Below, one piece after another: positions 11,893 to 25,700 of a stretch of 64,000 nt of DNA. Each line of letters opens with the position of its first letter. Positions within the stretch are counted from its first letter, which is position 1. The notes under the pieces were generated by a model, which did not search any database, was not told the origin of the DNA, and worked only from the letters and a program-made list of their open reading frames with translations. Where the stretch lies: positions 37,737,822 through 37,801,821 of the forward strand of contig OX365955.1 of the NCBI GenBank assembly GCA_947247005.1, in the 5' to 3' direction. This DNA is from Spisula solida (lineage: Eukaryota > Mollusca > Bivalvia > Venerida > Mactridae). The translations under genes and the position numbers were made by a program.

Positions 11893-12892
11893 TAATTCCA
11901 GAAACATCTATTTGATTGTATCATATTTTGTTCTCAAAAAGGTGAGCACTTTAAAGGACCAATTTCCGATTTGTTATATACTAACCATGCCTGTAATAGA
12001 AAGCTACCTGCTTGAAGCAGTCACATTTTATACTTTCTTTAAATGGCTGCTTAATTAAGGCAGATTCAGTTTCAGTTTCTAATTTTTAATTTTTTTTAAA
12101 AATGTTCTAAAACCTGAAGACAAATTAAATGAATGCTGAAGCACAATCAGAACAGAAAGTTGGTAATGCATGGACCTATATAATGGTCCTAGCTTTTTAG
12201 TGGAATAAACACTCAGGTCTGCTTAATAGGGGTCCACCCAGGTCTGCTTAAAAAGGGTCCACCCAGCACCTTGTAGCAATGGCTGATTATCTTCAACGCC
12301 TTTTAGACACCATTAGTAGTTTTATCTGTATATATTCTCCCTATTACTACTAATATTCCATGTTTGGATATGCAGATGTATGCAATGTTCACCTAACATA
12401 GAGTTCACTAACGGTCAAATTTCGTTCCAGCTTATTGATTATTCTTGTTAAAATCATAATTGCCCCATGGGTGTTCCCGGGTAAGTAGAAATGAACCTTT
12501 GTCTCGCTATTTGCATGATGTGAATGGGTCTGGTTTCTTATGGTATTTCATTCTGTTATCTGGATATGATTAAGTTTTGGAACTGGGATCATTCTTCAAA
12601 GGAACACATTTGTTATTACCCGAGTATAGAATCAGGGACTCCAGTCTGGCCCCTTGATATTAAACATGTTTCATGCTCAGCTCAATTTGAGAATGAAGTT
12701 TGGTAAGCTTATTTACAGTGCAGCGATTAAATAGTCATTACCGTATCAAGAAGTATAATTCTGCTTTCTTTAGGCTATCCATCTAATACAACAGTTCCAG
12801 TAAGTCTCAAAATGTTTTACTGTGTGAGACATTTAAAGTTTGAGCATGATAATGAGTTGAGCATGAAAACTGTTTTATAATCACGGGGCCTG
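11893..12892. other. Mostly unassigned; one short direct repeat
   Basis: The phrase CAGGTCTGCTTAA-TAGGGGTCCACC occurs twice in tandem at 12209-12262. Nothing else was recognised, and the short open frames show no coding signature. Confidence 0.45.
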
Positions 12893-13041
12893 GGGTGATA
12901 TTCAATATTGATCTTTTTTAATAATTGGAGAATAGGGATAGCCAATCAGATCGCCTGTTACTGACGAAGCGTTTAATATGATGTGATCTGATTGGTTGTC
13001 CTTATCCTTAAGTCAAGTAAGATCAATATTGAATACCAACC
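12893..13041. mobile_element. PIF/Harbinger-like MITE, family 1 copy 2
   Basis: Same element as 3949-4094, with inverted ends GGGTGATATTCAATATTGAT and ATCAATATTGAATACCAACC. CTG flanks both sides (12890-12892 and 13042-13044). Confidence 0.8.
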
Positions 13042-13335
13042 CTGATCTTGGTTGTAAGAATAGAGTGAAACTTGGATGTTGTAAGAAGTGACTACATTTT
13101 TGGGACATGACCTATTTTCACATTTCTCCATTTGATATGTTTCCCATGTAACTTATATGATGACACTCTGAGTAACTCATCTTACCATTAATTTGGAAAT
13201 GCATGCATGCTAAATGACCTCATCTGTGTCCATAAATGCGTCTTAAAACACAATCAAGAAATGAATTCCTTAAATATTCCTGTCAGACAAACTGTTGAAT
13301 GTCTTGTTGGAGGCAATATGACATTGAATATTCTT

Positions 13336-13530
13336 TGTACGGGTCGATGAGTTAAAACACATTATAGTCTTAAAATGTATTACGGTAAATTTCGTGCAAA
13401 TCGTGTTTTGTTCAATTACATTTTAAAGGTTTTTGTACAGGCACATACCCACATGCAAAATAGGCTGCTCTCTTTAGTAACGGGCGTGCAGATAACCTGC
13501 AACAGGTCATAAAAATCTGACTATACGTAT
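13336..13530. repeat. Dispersed repeat, second copy at 59075-59680
   Basis: Shares GTCGATGAGTTAAAAC, TACGGTAAAT, AAATCGTGTTTTGT, AACAGGTCA and TGACTATAC in order with the copy at 59075-59680. The other copy is split by a MITE. Confidence 0.6.
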
Positions 13531-13537
13531 TCATGTA

Positions 13538-13711
13538 CAGTCAGAACTCGATACAACGACGCTGTTCGTTTCCAAGAAAAATGTCGTTGTAACGAATATG
13601 TCAGTATACTGAATTGATACAAAGAGCGTTTTAATACTTTTGTCCCCAAATATGATGTCACTATAATGAATTTGTCAGTATATCGGGTGGAGTTATATCG
13701 AGTTCTGACTG
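13538..13711. mobile_element. Pogo/Tigger-like MITE
   Basis: A 174-bp element with terminal inverted repeats CAGTCAGAACTCGATA flanked by TA at 13536-13537 and 13712-13713. The interior carries several TATAACG/TGTCGTTGTAACG phrases that partly pair. No coding capacity. Confidence 0.8.
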
Positions 13712-14008
13712 TATATGGATTGTTGATTATTATTGCACAAAAATTCTTCCCTCAGTTGTTGCTATGTAAGTCAGTTGTAAAAGCTTATCTATAAACTTGT
13801 TTATTGTATACATGTAACCTTCCTGTTTCAAAATAAAATGTATCTTATCTTACAGTAATGTAATATGTTAACTATCGGTTGTTGCTCGGCATCCAAACTT
13901 TATATCTTTTCATTTATTTCACATTCTATTATTAATCAACAACTTTTACATGTACATTGTATATCATATAAATGTTTCAAATAGAATAACATATAGGGTA
14001 TTGCAAAT

Positions 14009-14567
14009 TTAAAGGTGCTGCCTCACAGATAGCGCTAAATGTTTTGTATGACGTAATTTTCCTACCTAACCAAGTATTTATGTAATAGAAAGCCACTGGT
14101 GGTTGCTTTAAGCCTTTATGAAATATTTATGGCATATAAGCAATTTAAATCACTCTTGATATTCGGCACTCGGTATTTTTCCTTTTGAAAATATCGAACA
14201 GTTTCCTTCCGAAATGCTTTGTGAATTATGTAATTCACACATGATCAAACTGTAACTTCAACAAGCTACAGTTAACGTAAACATCTGTGAGGTATTCAGT
14301 TTGTTTCCCAATTCGTTTTGATCAAATGGAAACAAATTTCAGACAATATAAGTGATAGTAGTGCTAATTCTATAGGGTATTAATACCCTATAGAATTTTG
14401 GGTGTAAAAATGCTAAATTACTACAAAAGCCGATGTTTCCCAAGTTATTTTTCATGTCAATGTGGTTGTTTATGGCATATACAGGCAACTATACCAAAAT
14501 TACATGAATATTTGACAATTTAATTTTATTTTTTCAATACACCAATACGTGAGGCAGTCCCTTTAAT
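14009..14567. mobile_element. Probable MITE with palindromic centre
   Basis: The ends TAAAGGTGCTGCCTCAC and GTGAGGCAGTCCCTTTA are inverted copies. A perfect palindrome around ATAGGGTATTAATACCCTAT lies near 14370-14400. Superfamily not assigned. Confidence 0.55.
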
Positions 14568-14739
14568 CATGAACTCATGAGTTTGTAGTTATTATGAAAC
14601 TTAGAATGTGTTTCATTTAGAATAATGCAAACGTTAATTATGAGTTAATAAGTTTGTATTTATGAGTTGTATGCTTGGTATGCATATGATTTTGAGGAGT
14701 TCAGTAAAATAAATCCTAGTAAGATGTAGTTACACTACA

Positions 14740-14979
14740 GGGTACTGTTTTATCAAGGCACTTACGATAATCTTAAAGCTACGCTCAAATTTAAGTTCAT
14801 TATAATTCTTTAACAACTGCAAATTGGTGACACATATAGTTTGTAGGAGTTCATTAACTGAATCATTATAAGTATTGCAGCTCCATTTACCACACTTTAT
14901 AATTGTAAACATATTATAAGAAATTTAAATTTGATCGTAAGTTTACGATTTCCGTAAGTGCTTTGATAAAACAGTACCC
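14740..14979. mobile_element. PIF/Harbinger-like MITE, family 2 copy 1
   Basis: Terminal inverted repeats GGTACTGTTTTATCAA with CACTTACG just inside, as at 38690-38916 and 39403-39883. In this copy the flanks are CAG and CTT, so the target duplication is degraded. Confidence 0.75.
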
Positions 14980-15740
14980 TTTTAAGTGCATTTCTGAAAC
15001 ATAAATTATTCTTAATTAACTCAACAATATAATAAATTTACTGCTTTGTATTATAATACAATGTCTTTGTAAATATTTGAAATGCATTCAAAAACCTTTT
15101 GTTACAATTTGTTGCACATCCGATCTAGATAACAGTACATTCCTTGTCGGTCATATATTATTATAGGAGTTATGAATTATACTTCCTTTCCTTTTTGCGT
15201 TCAGCGAAAGTGTCGATCCTAACACCTACCTCCCCCAGGATGTCTTTAATAGGCTAATCCAATATAGAACAATGGATCAGTCTATTATTTTAATGAAGGG
15301 ATGAAATTTGTATATTAATAAAATTAGTGTATCTTTATTAAAAGTGTGAGATAGACCTGCTTTGCTTTCAACTTTGATGAGTTAAGTTCTTCTGCAATTT
15401 CCCTAAAATTCAAAGTAGGCTTGTCCATAACTGAAAGTTAAAAGAGTCTATTGTAAAAATGCAGGGAAGCATTGTTATTTTGTTGTAATTAAGACAGAAA
15501 GGAAGCTGCGCTTAAAACACATTATCTTAATTTTACAATGTGCTTGTGAATATGTGTCATAGTTATGAATGAATAAGTGCATAATGTATGTCCTCTTTTG
15601 TTTACTTGAATACATTGAGAAACTCATAACTAGGCTAGCTACATACAATATGAGGGCGTGTAACTTCACTGTGATATGTCAATATTGTGTTATTAGAACT
15701 TCATACTGTACACTGACCTGAACCCTGTTGCTTTACCAAA
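14980..15740. other. No recognisable feature
   Basis: AT-rich sequence. No gene, array or paired inverted repeat could be supported. Confidence 0.45.
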
Positions 15741-15995
15741 CCATGCTAGGAAACAGTTAGCTTCAAAAAAGCGCTAAGTAGCGGACGACGCGAAATATTT
15801 ATATGCTATTGGCTATGAAGCGGTCAATTGCACAAGAAAGCGGTCAGTAGTGCTCGTCTAGCAAAGTGTTAAGAAACGGTATGCTATCTGCGAGCGGTGC
15901 TCGCTGGTAGCGTGTGGTAGCAAGGGGTAGGAAAGCACTCTATAGCACAATTTGGAAGCGGCTTGGTTAGGCAACAGGCTCCTGGCCTGGTGATA
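15741..15995. repeat. Dispersed repeat, second copy at 39225-39895
   Basis: Shares CATGCTAGGAAAC, AAAAGCGCTA, ATGCTATCTG and CAACAGGCTCCTGG in order with 39225-39402 plus 39887-39895. This copy is uninterrupted and shows one CTG where the other copy has a MITE flanked by two. Confidence 0.65.
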
Positions 15996-16088
15996 CAGTG
16001 GTTTCAAGCAATAGCTGCAGGAACTGTTGGTAACTTGGCTGTGTGTCTGATCCTGGGAAACAACAAACCACAACCATTGTATGTGATA

Positions 16089-16437
16089 CTGGTATAAATG
16101 TCCTGTCAGATGTTCGTCGGTGAGTGGTTAACCGATGTGACATTGGCTGGTATAACTGTCCTGTCAGATGCTTGTCAGTGAGTGGTTAACAGATGTGACA
16201 TTAGCTGGTATAACTGTCCTGTCAGATGCTCGTCGGGGAGTGGTTAACAGATGTGACATTGGCTGGTATAACTGTCCTGTCAGATGTTCGTCAGTGAGTG
16301 GTTAACAGATGTGACATTGGCTGGTATAACTGTCCTGTCAGATGCTCGTCGGAGAGTGGTTAACAGATGTGACATTGGCTGGTATAACTGTCCTGTCAGA
16401 TGCTTGTTAGTGAGTGGTTAACAATGTGACATTGGCT
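16089..16437. repeat. 58-bp tandem repeat, 6 copies
   Basis: GGTATAAMTGTCCTGTCAGA recurs at 16091, 16149, 16207, 16265, 16323 and 16381, exactly 58 bp apart. The array ends about 65 bp before the first coding exon of the DNMBP gene, so it lies in the last 5'-UTR intron. Confidence 0.95.
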
Positions 16438-16501
16438 GAAAGAGAAGCTAATGTGCACACAAATGAATTACACTAACATTATACTGTTATTTTCATTTCA
16501 G

Positions 16502-16787
16502 ATGAGGCCTGAAGCGGAGGGCTATGTAGGCAGTTATGTACGTGCTATACATGACTTTCATACTGACCTTGCTGGCGAGGTCAGTCTCCTAAAAGGTGAA
16601 GTTTACAAGGTCACAAGGGTAATTGACAAGAACTGGCTTCAAGGAAAAAATAATCAAAAGGAAGGGAACTTTCCTACAGACTTTGTTGAAAAATTATTGT
16701 TACCGTTGACAGAGAATGGACAGAAAGTATTCGCAGCAACTGAAAACTTCCCTGCTCAACAAGATGGCGATCTGGAATTTAGAAAAG
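16502..16787 (+). CDS. DNMBP: DNMBP exon 1 (coding): SH3-1 and start of SH3-2
   Basis: Acceptor TTTTCATTTCAG precedes the ATG. SH3-1 carries VRAIHDF in place of ALYDY, then [16 protein letters not shown]. The exon ends inside SH3-2 after LEFRKG, in phase 1, at donor AAAAG/GTTTTT (weak). Confidence 0.93.
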
Positions 16788-19700
16788 GTTTTTATACTTT
16801 TAAAGTAAATTATTTTTTATAATTTGCAAAAATTGTGAAGCAACTACTTGCCACCCACTGTATACTGTATTACTATTAATTTGGGGTTGAGACATTGATT
16901 TGGTGCTGGATGTCTGTTTGTATGAATGTCTCAAAGTTTGGATTCTTTAACCATGCATTGGATTTCAATGAAAGAATACTTTGTACCAAGCACAGTTATG
17001 CATAATGTCATGACTTTTAGGTCAGAAATTTTTGCTCTAGTTATAGCCCTGTGTGGGAGACATTACACTCTTGTGTCAAATGCCAGTCTAGTGCATGATG
17101 ACTGATTTCTTTGCTTTAAACCTATGCTTTTTGCTGGGGATTAAGAAACCGGGAAGTATAATCATGTTCATTGCAGTATTTGGACATGTGATCTCAAAGC
17201 CAAAGAACACCACCAGAATCATTCAATGTCTGTAGGCCTATTCAAGGAAAATACGAAAGATGGGGGACCACCACCATAATTTAAATTAAATTTTACATCC
17301 CAGCATTCAAAATTTTAAACTGATGACACCAATCAGCAAATCACAATAAATGTGAGTTCCCCTTGTCTCATTGTTTTATCTAACAATCTTGGAAAAGCCA
17401 TTATTATAAACATGTGTGTTGGGTGGAACGGTGGCTGAGTGGTAAGTGCTCTCGACTACCAATCCAGAGGTCCCTTGTTCAAATCTCTGCCCTGGCAATG
17501 GAAGTTTAAGAAATGCTAGTGTTTCCCATCCGACTAGATATGAAGTGGTTGGGAACCCAGGGGTTGTCTCGCGTGTATCGATGCTATACACTGGGCACAT
17601 TAAAGAACCAAGGAGACTATTCGGAAAAAGCTAGGGCAGCATGCCCAGATTACTTTTGTTACAAAACTTTCTGTCCTTTCCCTCGAAGTCAGAGTTCATT
17701 GGCAAACTAGGCAGGGATAAAGCTGAATGGCCTCACGCTATGACTATCTCAGTCAAATGCAAAAAGAAAATAAATAAACATGTGTGTATTTTGATTATTA
17801 TTATTTCTACAAAAGAACAATTTACATGTAATAATGACCAATGTTTATCATTCTTTCAGGACTGGAAATTTTCTTAAAGTGCTTCATAATTTGCGTTTTA
17901 TTTGTTTTATAGGAGATGTGTTATTGGGGCTGGCCCCTATTGATGATTTCTGGTGGCATGGTAAGAATGGGAGACGAGAAGGGATGTTTCCGGTGACACA
18001 TGTTATAGAACTCGAAGTATCAAAATTGTTAAAACAAAGATCAAAGAGTGTTCATTCATCCGAGACTTTATTTGCTCAAGCTCTAAGAGATGCTGTTGGG
18101 TAATTATACTTATTACACTTTATTACATCATAAATGACATCATCATTACACCTATGTGTTATATTTAGTTTAATTATACCCCCCATCTTTGATTAGGGGT
18201 ATATTGCTTTGCACATGTCGGTCGGTCCGTTGGTCGGTCAGTAGACCAAATAGTGGTTTCTGTTCAATAACTCAATAACGCTTTGCCCTCGGATCCTCAA
18301 ACTTTACATTGATAATGGTCATCAACGGTAGATGACCCCTATTGTTTTGAGGTCAGTAGGTCAAAGGTCAAGGTCTTTGTGACCTTTACCACTTCAGACT
18401 ATTGGGCTGCCATGGGAGCATACATGTTTTACAAACATCTCTTGTTTACTTGTGAAATGATCAAATGCATTTCTCATGAGTTGTCTTAGGTCGTAACTAT
18501 TAAATTCGTTGTTTGGCCTTATCCTAAGTACCTATCAATATGATCTACCAAGAATACCAACAATTGAGTATTTTTAATGGGTCAAATATAGTAGTTTAGA
18601 TAAAATGATTAACTTTCCTTTTGTTTGCCAGAACTGACCAGAGTTATTTTTATATTCTCTGACCTTAAATCTTTAATCCCTGGCTTGTTTGGTATTGACA
18701 AACAAACCATGTATAAGTATGGCCTTACTATGTACTAAAGGACAGGACGAACATTAAGTTCAAGGGCTGATGTATAGTGTTTCCATTCATACAGTGTTAA
18801 GAGAAGGCCCTAGTGTCCTACTAATCTACACGATTTCCTGTACTTGAAAGTTTGAATGTGTGAACAAAAGATAAATGTTAAGTGACAATATTTTCTTAGA
18901 AATCATCATCAAAATCATTTCTCCAATTGTTATACATTTGTCTAATAGTATGTTTGGTGATTTATTTAAAATTGGAATGGATCATTTAATTGTTAACTAT
19001 GTAAATAGAATAAACAAATCTGCAGGTATTTCTGTTAGTAGGATGAATATTTCTGTTTTAAGGGTTGACAAAATTTTACTGTTTTTGCTGGTACCTGTAT
19101 TCACTTTGTCCATTTAAGGGGTGGCAACATTTTAAGTTTGCTGGTACTTTTTGCATGCTGGTACTTTTTGCATTAATTCTGGTTTCGCTATAGTCATGTA
19201 ATTAAATACAAATATCATTAAACTATTTCAAAAAATGATTATCTACGATCTATATTGCAGTATCTAATTATAATTAACATCTTTTGATTAAACTACTGTA
19301 AACCAACTTAATTTCGCGTATACAAATGTTCGCGTTCCAGAAATTTTCGTGTTTTTTCAAGTTTAGAACATCTTCACAGATATTTAACTTCGCGAATTCT
19401 TACCACTCGCAAATTCTGTGAACTTAAATCATGCGAAATAATTTGTTGGTTTAAAGAATGTCAACTTTCAGCTATGTGTGCCTCTATACAGATTTATTCC
19501 CTTTTCTCTAATTTATGTACAATGTTGACAATTAACTGTCGAAGTTGTTTAAACAAAATTATGACACTGTGTCAGAAAATGCCATCATTTGGTGCCACAC
19601 TTATACCCTTCTTTACAGTAGGTTGTAAGGGCTGACATACATGTTACTAGACTGATGTTGCTCAATTTGTTATAATGATTGTAGTTTGTATCACTTATAG

Positions 19701-22700
19701 ATTTTATAAAATATTTGTATCTTTGCAGCCAATTAGACGAAGAACTCAGTTTTCAAATTGGAGATATTATAAAAGTTACTGAAGTAATTGATGAAGACTG
19801 GTATGTTGGTGAAGTTCGAGGAAAGTCTGGAATGTTCCTGGCTTCATGTGTTCAACTCCTAAATGAAGACGAGTGTAATGCAAACCCACAAATTACTAAA
19901 CCTGAGTGTGTAACTCATACGCAAACCTATAGTACTAGTAGATCAGGCTCAATCAAAACTGAGATTTCAAGTCAGAAAAATCAATCAAAGTTGCAAAGAC
20001 AAACAAATGTTCCTACGCAAGATGACAATATAAGGGATCTGTCTCATGTTGAACATGAAGATAGAACTATATCTTACACTAGTGAAAATACCAAAGCACA
20101 TAATGACATCGATGGAGGTGTAACACCGTATGGTAGAACTGTGTATCCATTTATTGGAGAACTTCCCGATGAACTAAGTTTTGCAGCTAATGATATTGTG
20201 ACTCTAATTCAGCATGTTGATGAGCAATGGATTGAAGGTGAACTAGACGGTAAAATTGGAGTATTTCCTGCCAATTATATAGAAATAGTTGTAGATTGTC
20301 CGTATGCTTACGGTAATGAAGAAGTGGATTTACCGTTAACTGAAAGTTCTGTTGAACCAGTTGATACAAATGTAGGAAAAGAATCTGCAACTATTGGGAA
20401 TGATTCTGTAAATACAATAGTAGAAAAGGTTGTAGATAGTGATGCTGAGAATGTAAATGGTACTGATGCTCACGATGAAAGTTATGCATTAGTTTTGTAT
20501 GAGTTTGTCGGAGAAACAAAACAAGATTTGAATGTTCATGAAGGTGAAACTGTTACTGTGATTAAAACTATTGATGAGAATTGGATTTTAGTTAAAAATG
20601 ATATTGGGAAGTGTGGAATGGTACCGGTGACATTCCTGGAAGTGATTGGTGCTCCACCAATACATGACATTCACTGTCATGATAGTAATGATAATGAAAT
20701 AAAGGCAACGTTAGAGAAAACTTCTGTGAACTTTAATAATGAAACTGTTGATAGAATAAGAGAATCAGAAGGTTCAAACACTACTCCAACTATAACTCAA
20801 ACTAACTTTACTTCTGAATCAACCTCAACCGGTGAATCAAGTCTTTCATCAGGTGTGGGTGCAATAGCATTACCATCAAAACTCAATAAATCTGACAGTT
20901 CACAGCATGGGACACCTTCCACCGCATTCACTGGGTCTTCCAAACCTCCAATCAGGCAGAAACCTTCTATAGCCCCTAAACCTGCTCTGAAACCAAAGCC
21001 TGCCCTTACTGCTAAACCTTGGCTGCCTACCTCCGCTCATAAACCAGTAACATTTGATCCATCTTCCAGTATTCCAAAGTCTACTTCATATAAATCATTA
21101 TCACAGTATAGTAATAGTGGTGAGTCTGACGATACAAGTAACAGTTCTATGACTAAAGCACAGTCTATGTTTGAAATTAATAGACAGTCTACTCCACAAA
21201 ATGATGAAACCAGTCTAGTTGAGTCGAAGACAGATAACTCAGGCAGCAATAGTTCCCTCTCCACTGCATCAGATCGTAGGAATTCCATCGATTCACAACC
21301 AAAGAAAGCTTTTGAAGATTGGGATTTATCACAACCTTTGGATAGCCTAATTAAGAGTGAATTAACAAAAGCTAGGCTGGAAGCGGAAGTCAAAATGAGA
21401 AGTGATTCAGACAGGAGTACAGGTTCAGACAATTCTAACAAAAGTGCGAATTATGAACCGAGACCTGGTTCCGGTAATTACTCTCGTGAGAACTTCGAGT
21501 CTGAAGTCTCAATTGGAAACTCCACATTTTTTGTAAATGATGAATCGGATAAAGTGAAAAGTACTCGGAGTCTTAGAAAGCCTCCACCACCCCCAAACAG
21601 GAGTGAAAGTAGAGATGGTGATTTCATTAGAAGACCATCTCTAAAAAAACCAGCTCCACAGCGGCCTGTTGGTCCTAGGCTGGCACCAGCCCCATCAAAG
21701 ACTGTAATGTTACCAACTCGGTCAGTATCCAGTAAGCTGGTTCCAAGTCGACCGGCCCCAGCTCAACCAAATGGTGTTCCTGCCCGACCTACTGCACCCA
21801 GAAGAAAACAAACAAGACCAGCACCACCGCGGCCGGGTCCAGCTCCCTTAAAGCCGGCGGTTGATAATTTGATGAGTTTCAGCCCAACTGGCGTATCAAA
21901 TTCTGTTTTCCGTAAGTGCACTTTTATTCCTTATACATGTAAAACCAAGTATGTAAATGGTATAATTGTTTATTATAGACGAAGTTCTTTGTACCTTTTG
22001 TAAAAGCAAAGCTGTTTTCAAATGCTTACTATTGTGTCGTATTGTATTAAGTTGAATTGAATCCATGTCCTTGAGAACAAAGAGGCTATGGGTTCAACAG
22101 GAGGCTTTTGGTTCAATCCCAGACTGAAGCACGGTACTGGTACCTTGCTTAGCATTTAGCATAGAAACATAGAAGGATGGCTCTAGGTCTGCTTGTCCCG
22201 GTTTTGAGTAAATGTCATTGGATAGTCTACATCTGACTAAACTACTGTCAGTGGGTAGGTCTTTAAAACACACACTCAGTGAAAATAATGAATAGAGAAT
22301 AATTCAGATACCCTGCCTAGGGCGTTCAATATTTCATGAGTTCATTCATTAGACAAAAAATATAAATTATGTATCAGTTTTCAGTCAGTCGTTAGGAAGA
22401 AATTTTGGTTCTTCTTTCCCCACAATACGTAACTTCAGTGTAAATTGAGTATGAAGTGTATTGATTGGAACCAATTAGTGTTCAGATTTTCTGAGAATTC
22501 AGATTTTCTGAGAATCTAACACTTTCCCTACAGTGAATGGAAGCTAATGAAAAACCTACTACACTTGTACTCAACTTGCTAACTGAATTATTGAGTTGGT
22601 TCTGTTGTCTGGAAGAACATAATTTGCTTTGAAACTCTGATTTTGTGTTTATCTGTACTTATTGTGTGGCTATTGCTTTTTAAAGGTACATGACTTGTTT

Positions 22701-25700
22701 ATCTACCATGTATATAATTATACAAACAAGAAATATCTTTATAAAAGACAAAGATGCCCATCCTCTTATTGACACCACCATAAAGTGTTCATGTAGAATC
22801 TTAAGAGTGAAGGAAGTCCTGGTTTTATTTCTAGACCTAGTTCATATACCAAAAAAAAACAATGAAGTATTTTCCTTGTTTGGCATTCATGCTGCTCAGC
22901 ATTTGAATATAGAAACTGGCATCTCTTCTCTCATACTCTCTTGGTGATTGTAATAGCACCAGTAATCAAGTGTCATTTATATCAGCTGCATATAAAATGT
23001 TTGATTTATTTGTGAGTTTGTGTAGGTGGTTACTTTCTAGACTAAGGGAAGTAACTTCTATAATGATTTATTTGTAAGTTTGTGTCGGTGGTTACTTTCT
23101 AGACTATGGGAAGTAACTACTATAATTTATTTATTTGTGAGTTTGTGTGGGTGGTTACTTTCTAGACTAAGGGAAGTAACTGCTATAATTGATTTATTTG
23201 TGAGTTTGTGTTGGTGGTTACTTTCTAGACTATGGGAAGTAACTGCTATAAGTGATTTATTTGTGAGTTTGTGTTGGTGGTTGCTTTCTAGACTAAGGGA
23301 AGTAACTGCTATAAGTGATTTATTTGTGAGTTTGTGTTGGTGGTTGCTTTCTAGACTAAGGGAAGTAACTGCTATAAGTGATTTATTTGTGAGTTTGTGT
23401 TGGCGGTTACTTTCTAGACTAAGGGAAGTAACTGCTATAAGTGATTTATTTGTGAATTTGTGTTGGCGGTTACTTTCTAGACTAAGGGAAGTAACTGCTA
23501 TAAGTGATTTATTTGTGAATGTGTGTTGGCAGTTACTTTCTAGACTAAGGGAAGTAACTGCTATAAGAAATTAGGTATTTGACAAGCAGTACTAATGTAC
23601 TTTAAAGTAAAGGTGTATTTTTGTTTTATGGGGTAGTATCATAATTCAATGGACAAGTAATAGTTATACTTGCCTTTTATTATACCAAAAGTTTCTTTGT
23701 GCTAGTAGCCTACTATTATAATCATTCATGCATTCAAATAAGGAAATTTAGTAATAAAAATGAATGAAAAGGTGTATGTTTAAAGATCATAACATATGTT
23801 TATACCAAAGTGACTTTGACCTTGTAGAGTTTGTATTTACCTTCAATATACTTAACATACAACATACTGTCGGTTCAATAAGTAATACTAATGAGGGAAC
23901 TGTCCCATTCAAAAGAATGGGGAGGCATATGTTTTATATAAAAAAATAGATACTTTCAATCAATAGTATAATACTTGAAAACCAGTTTTCACATCGTCTC
24001 GTTAGTCTAGTGGGTAAGCATGCTGCAACTATACAAGCAATTTTGTTCAATCTCGCCACTGGTTCTACACCCATCCAAGTTACTTTAATTTTAAAGTTTT
24101 TTTTATCTTTTTACAAGTACCTTATTTTCTTTATTTGTAACTAATATAATAACATACACGAAGTAAGGTATGCAGTACGTAGATTAATTTTGGTGTTATG
24201 TTTTCAGTCTTTATCAAGTCGTTTTTCAATTATTTTATTTTATATACAGTACAACACTCATATACCCGTTTTTAATATTTTCACTACAACATGAAACTTT
24301 GATCACTTTGAAGTATCGATTCATTAAAATAGCAGTATAATATAAGACTTTATAACATGGATGCATGCAATAAAAAAGTTGACCGAAGTAGGGATCGAAC
24401 CTACAACTCAGAATAAAATAGAAACTTGAAGGAAGTGAGGGTTTATCCACTACACTACCGCACCTTTGATATATGGAATGAGATTTGCACACTATTTGAT
24501 ATCGAACCAATATAAAGTTTACCTGACGGGCGAGTTTATGTTGATAACTGTTCTCATTTGACTTTGAACGCACTATAGGTTTGTATTGATAAGTATTGTC
24601 TGTAGATTATTGCTGGTGGCTACCTTTCATATACACTGACCCAAAATGAAAACTTTACATAGCATTCAAAAGTTGATTAGTTTATATTCGGGGTTAATTG
24701 TTTTTGTCATCGAAGCTCCAATGTAATATTGGTGTCTATGTGCAATTTTTTGGATAAAAATCAGATATTTCTTATTTTGTGTGAACAATACAGTTGAGAG
24801 GGGTCGAAATAAAAAATTCTGAAAAAAATAAAATAAGCACACTGCAATCAGAAACAAGAAATTACTGACTTAGTGCTTTAGTGATGTTATTAAAAGCATC
24901 AATAACCAGTGTGACCTCCGTTTTTGCGAAAACATTGCAGAATATGTCGCCTCATTGAATTTACGCAACTTTGTATGAGCGCATTAGGAATACGTTGCCA
25001 TTCTAACTGGAGTGCATTTTGGAGGTCATTTATTGTAACAATTTGGCGATTGGACCTGGCCCTCCTACCGAGTTCATCCCATATGTGTTCTATGGGGTTC
25101 AGGTCCGGGGATAATGCGGGCCAAGGCAAGACGTTAACGTTATTTTGAGCTAAGAATTGTGTCGTTATACGCGCCGTGTGAGGCCTTGCGTTGTCATGTT
25201 GGAAAATGCCAGGTCCGTTGTTTTGCATGAATGGAATCATCGTGTTGTTTAAAACATTGATGTAACGCTGAGCATTGATATTTCCGTGAATAATGACCAA
25301 ATCAGTTTTATGATTTCCCATTATCCCACCCCTGACCATAACGCTGCCACCACCAAATCTATCCCTCTGCCGAATACAACATTCTGTAAGTCGATCATTT
25401 CTACGGCGATAGATGCGTACCCTGCCATCTGCGTGGCTGACTGTAAACCTCGACTCATCGCTAAAAAGTACCGATTGCCTGGTTTCGCCTGAAATGCAAA
25501 TGACGTCGTGCCCACAACAGTCTAGAGGCTCGGTGACGAGGTGTCATAATCTGTCCAGTATATGGACGACGAGCACGAATAGGAACTTGGTTCTGCCTAA
25601 AACGATTTATGATCGTCTGTGCATGAACCCCGTAACGCCGAGCAGTAACGGTTGCTGGTAAAAAACGATAACGTAGGTGGGTCAACGTGATAACGCGATC

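Noticed and set aside
16451..16501. In-frame upstream ATGs giving a hydrophobic N-terminus to DNMBP
   Set aside because: The segment is a pyrimidine-rich intron end with TTTCATTTCAG. Starting at 16502 gives the same short lead to SH3-1 as vertebrate Tuba.
21037..21441. 134-residue minus-strand frame opposite DNMBP exon 3
   Set aside because: Shadow of the coding exon. The Ser- and Leu-rich content follows from the + strand Ser/Asn codons.
21912..22003. Readthrough end of the large exon (30 more residues)
   Set aside because: A consensus CC/GTAAGT donor at 21912 and a phase-matched coiled-coil exon at 30505 explain it better as intron. An alternative short isoform is possible but unsupported.
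23080..23574. 164-residue frame with a 21-residue repeat
   Set aside because: The 63-bp period keeps frame by chance. It lies in intron 3, and no domain, start context or splice signals support it.
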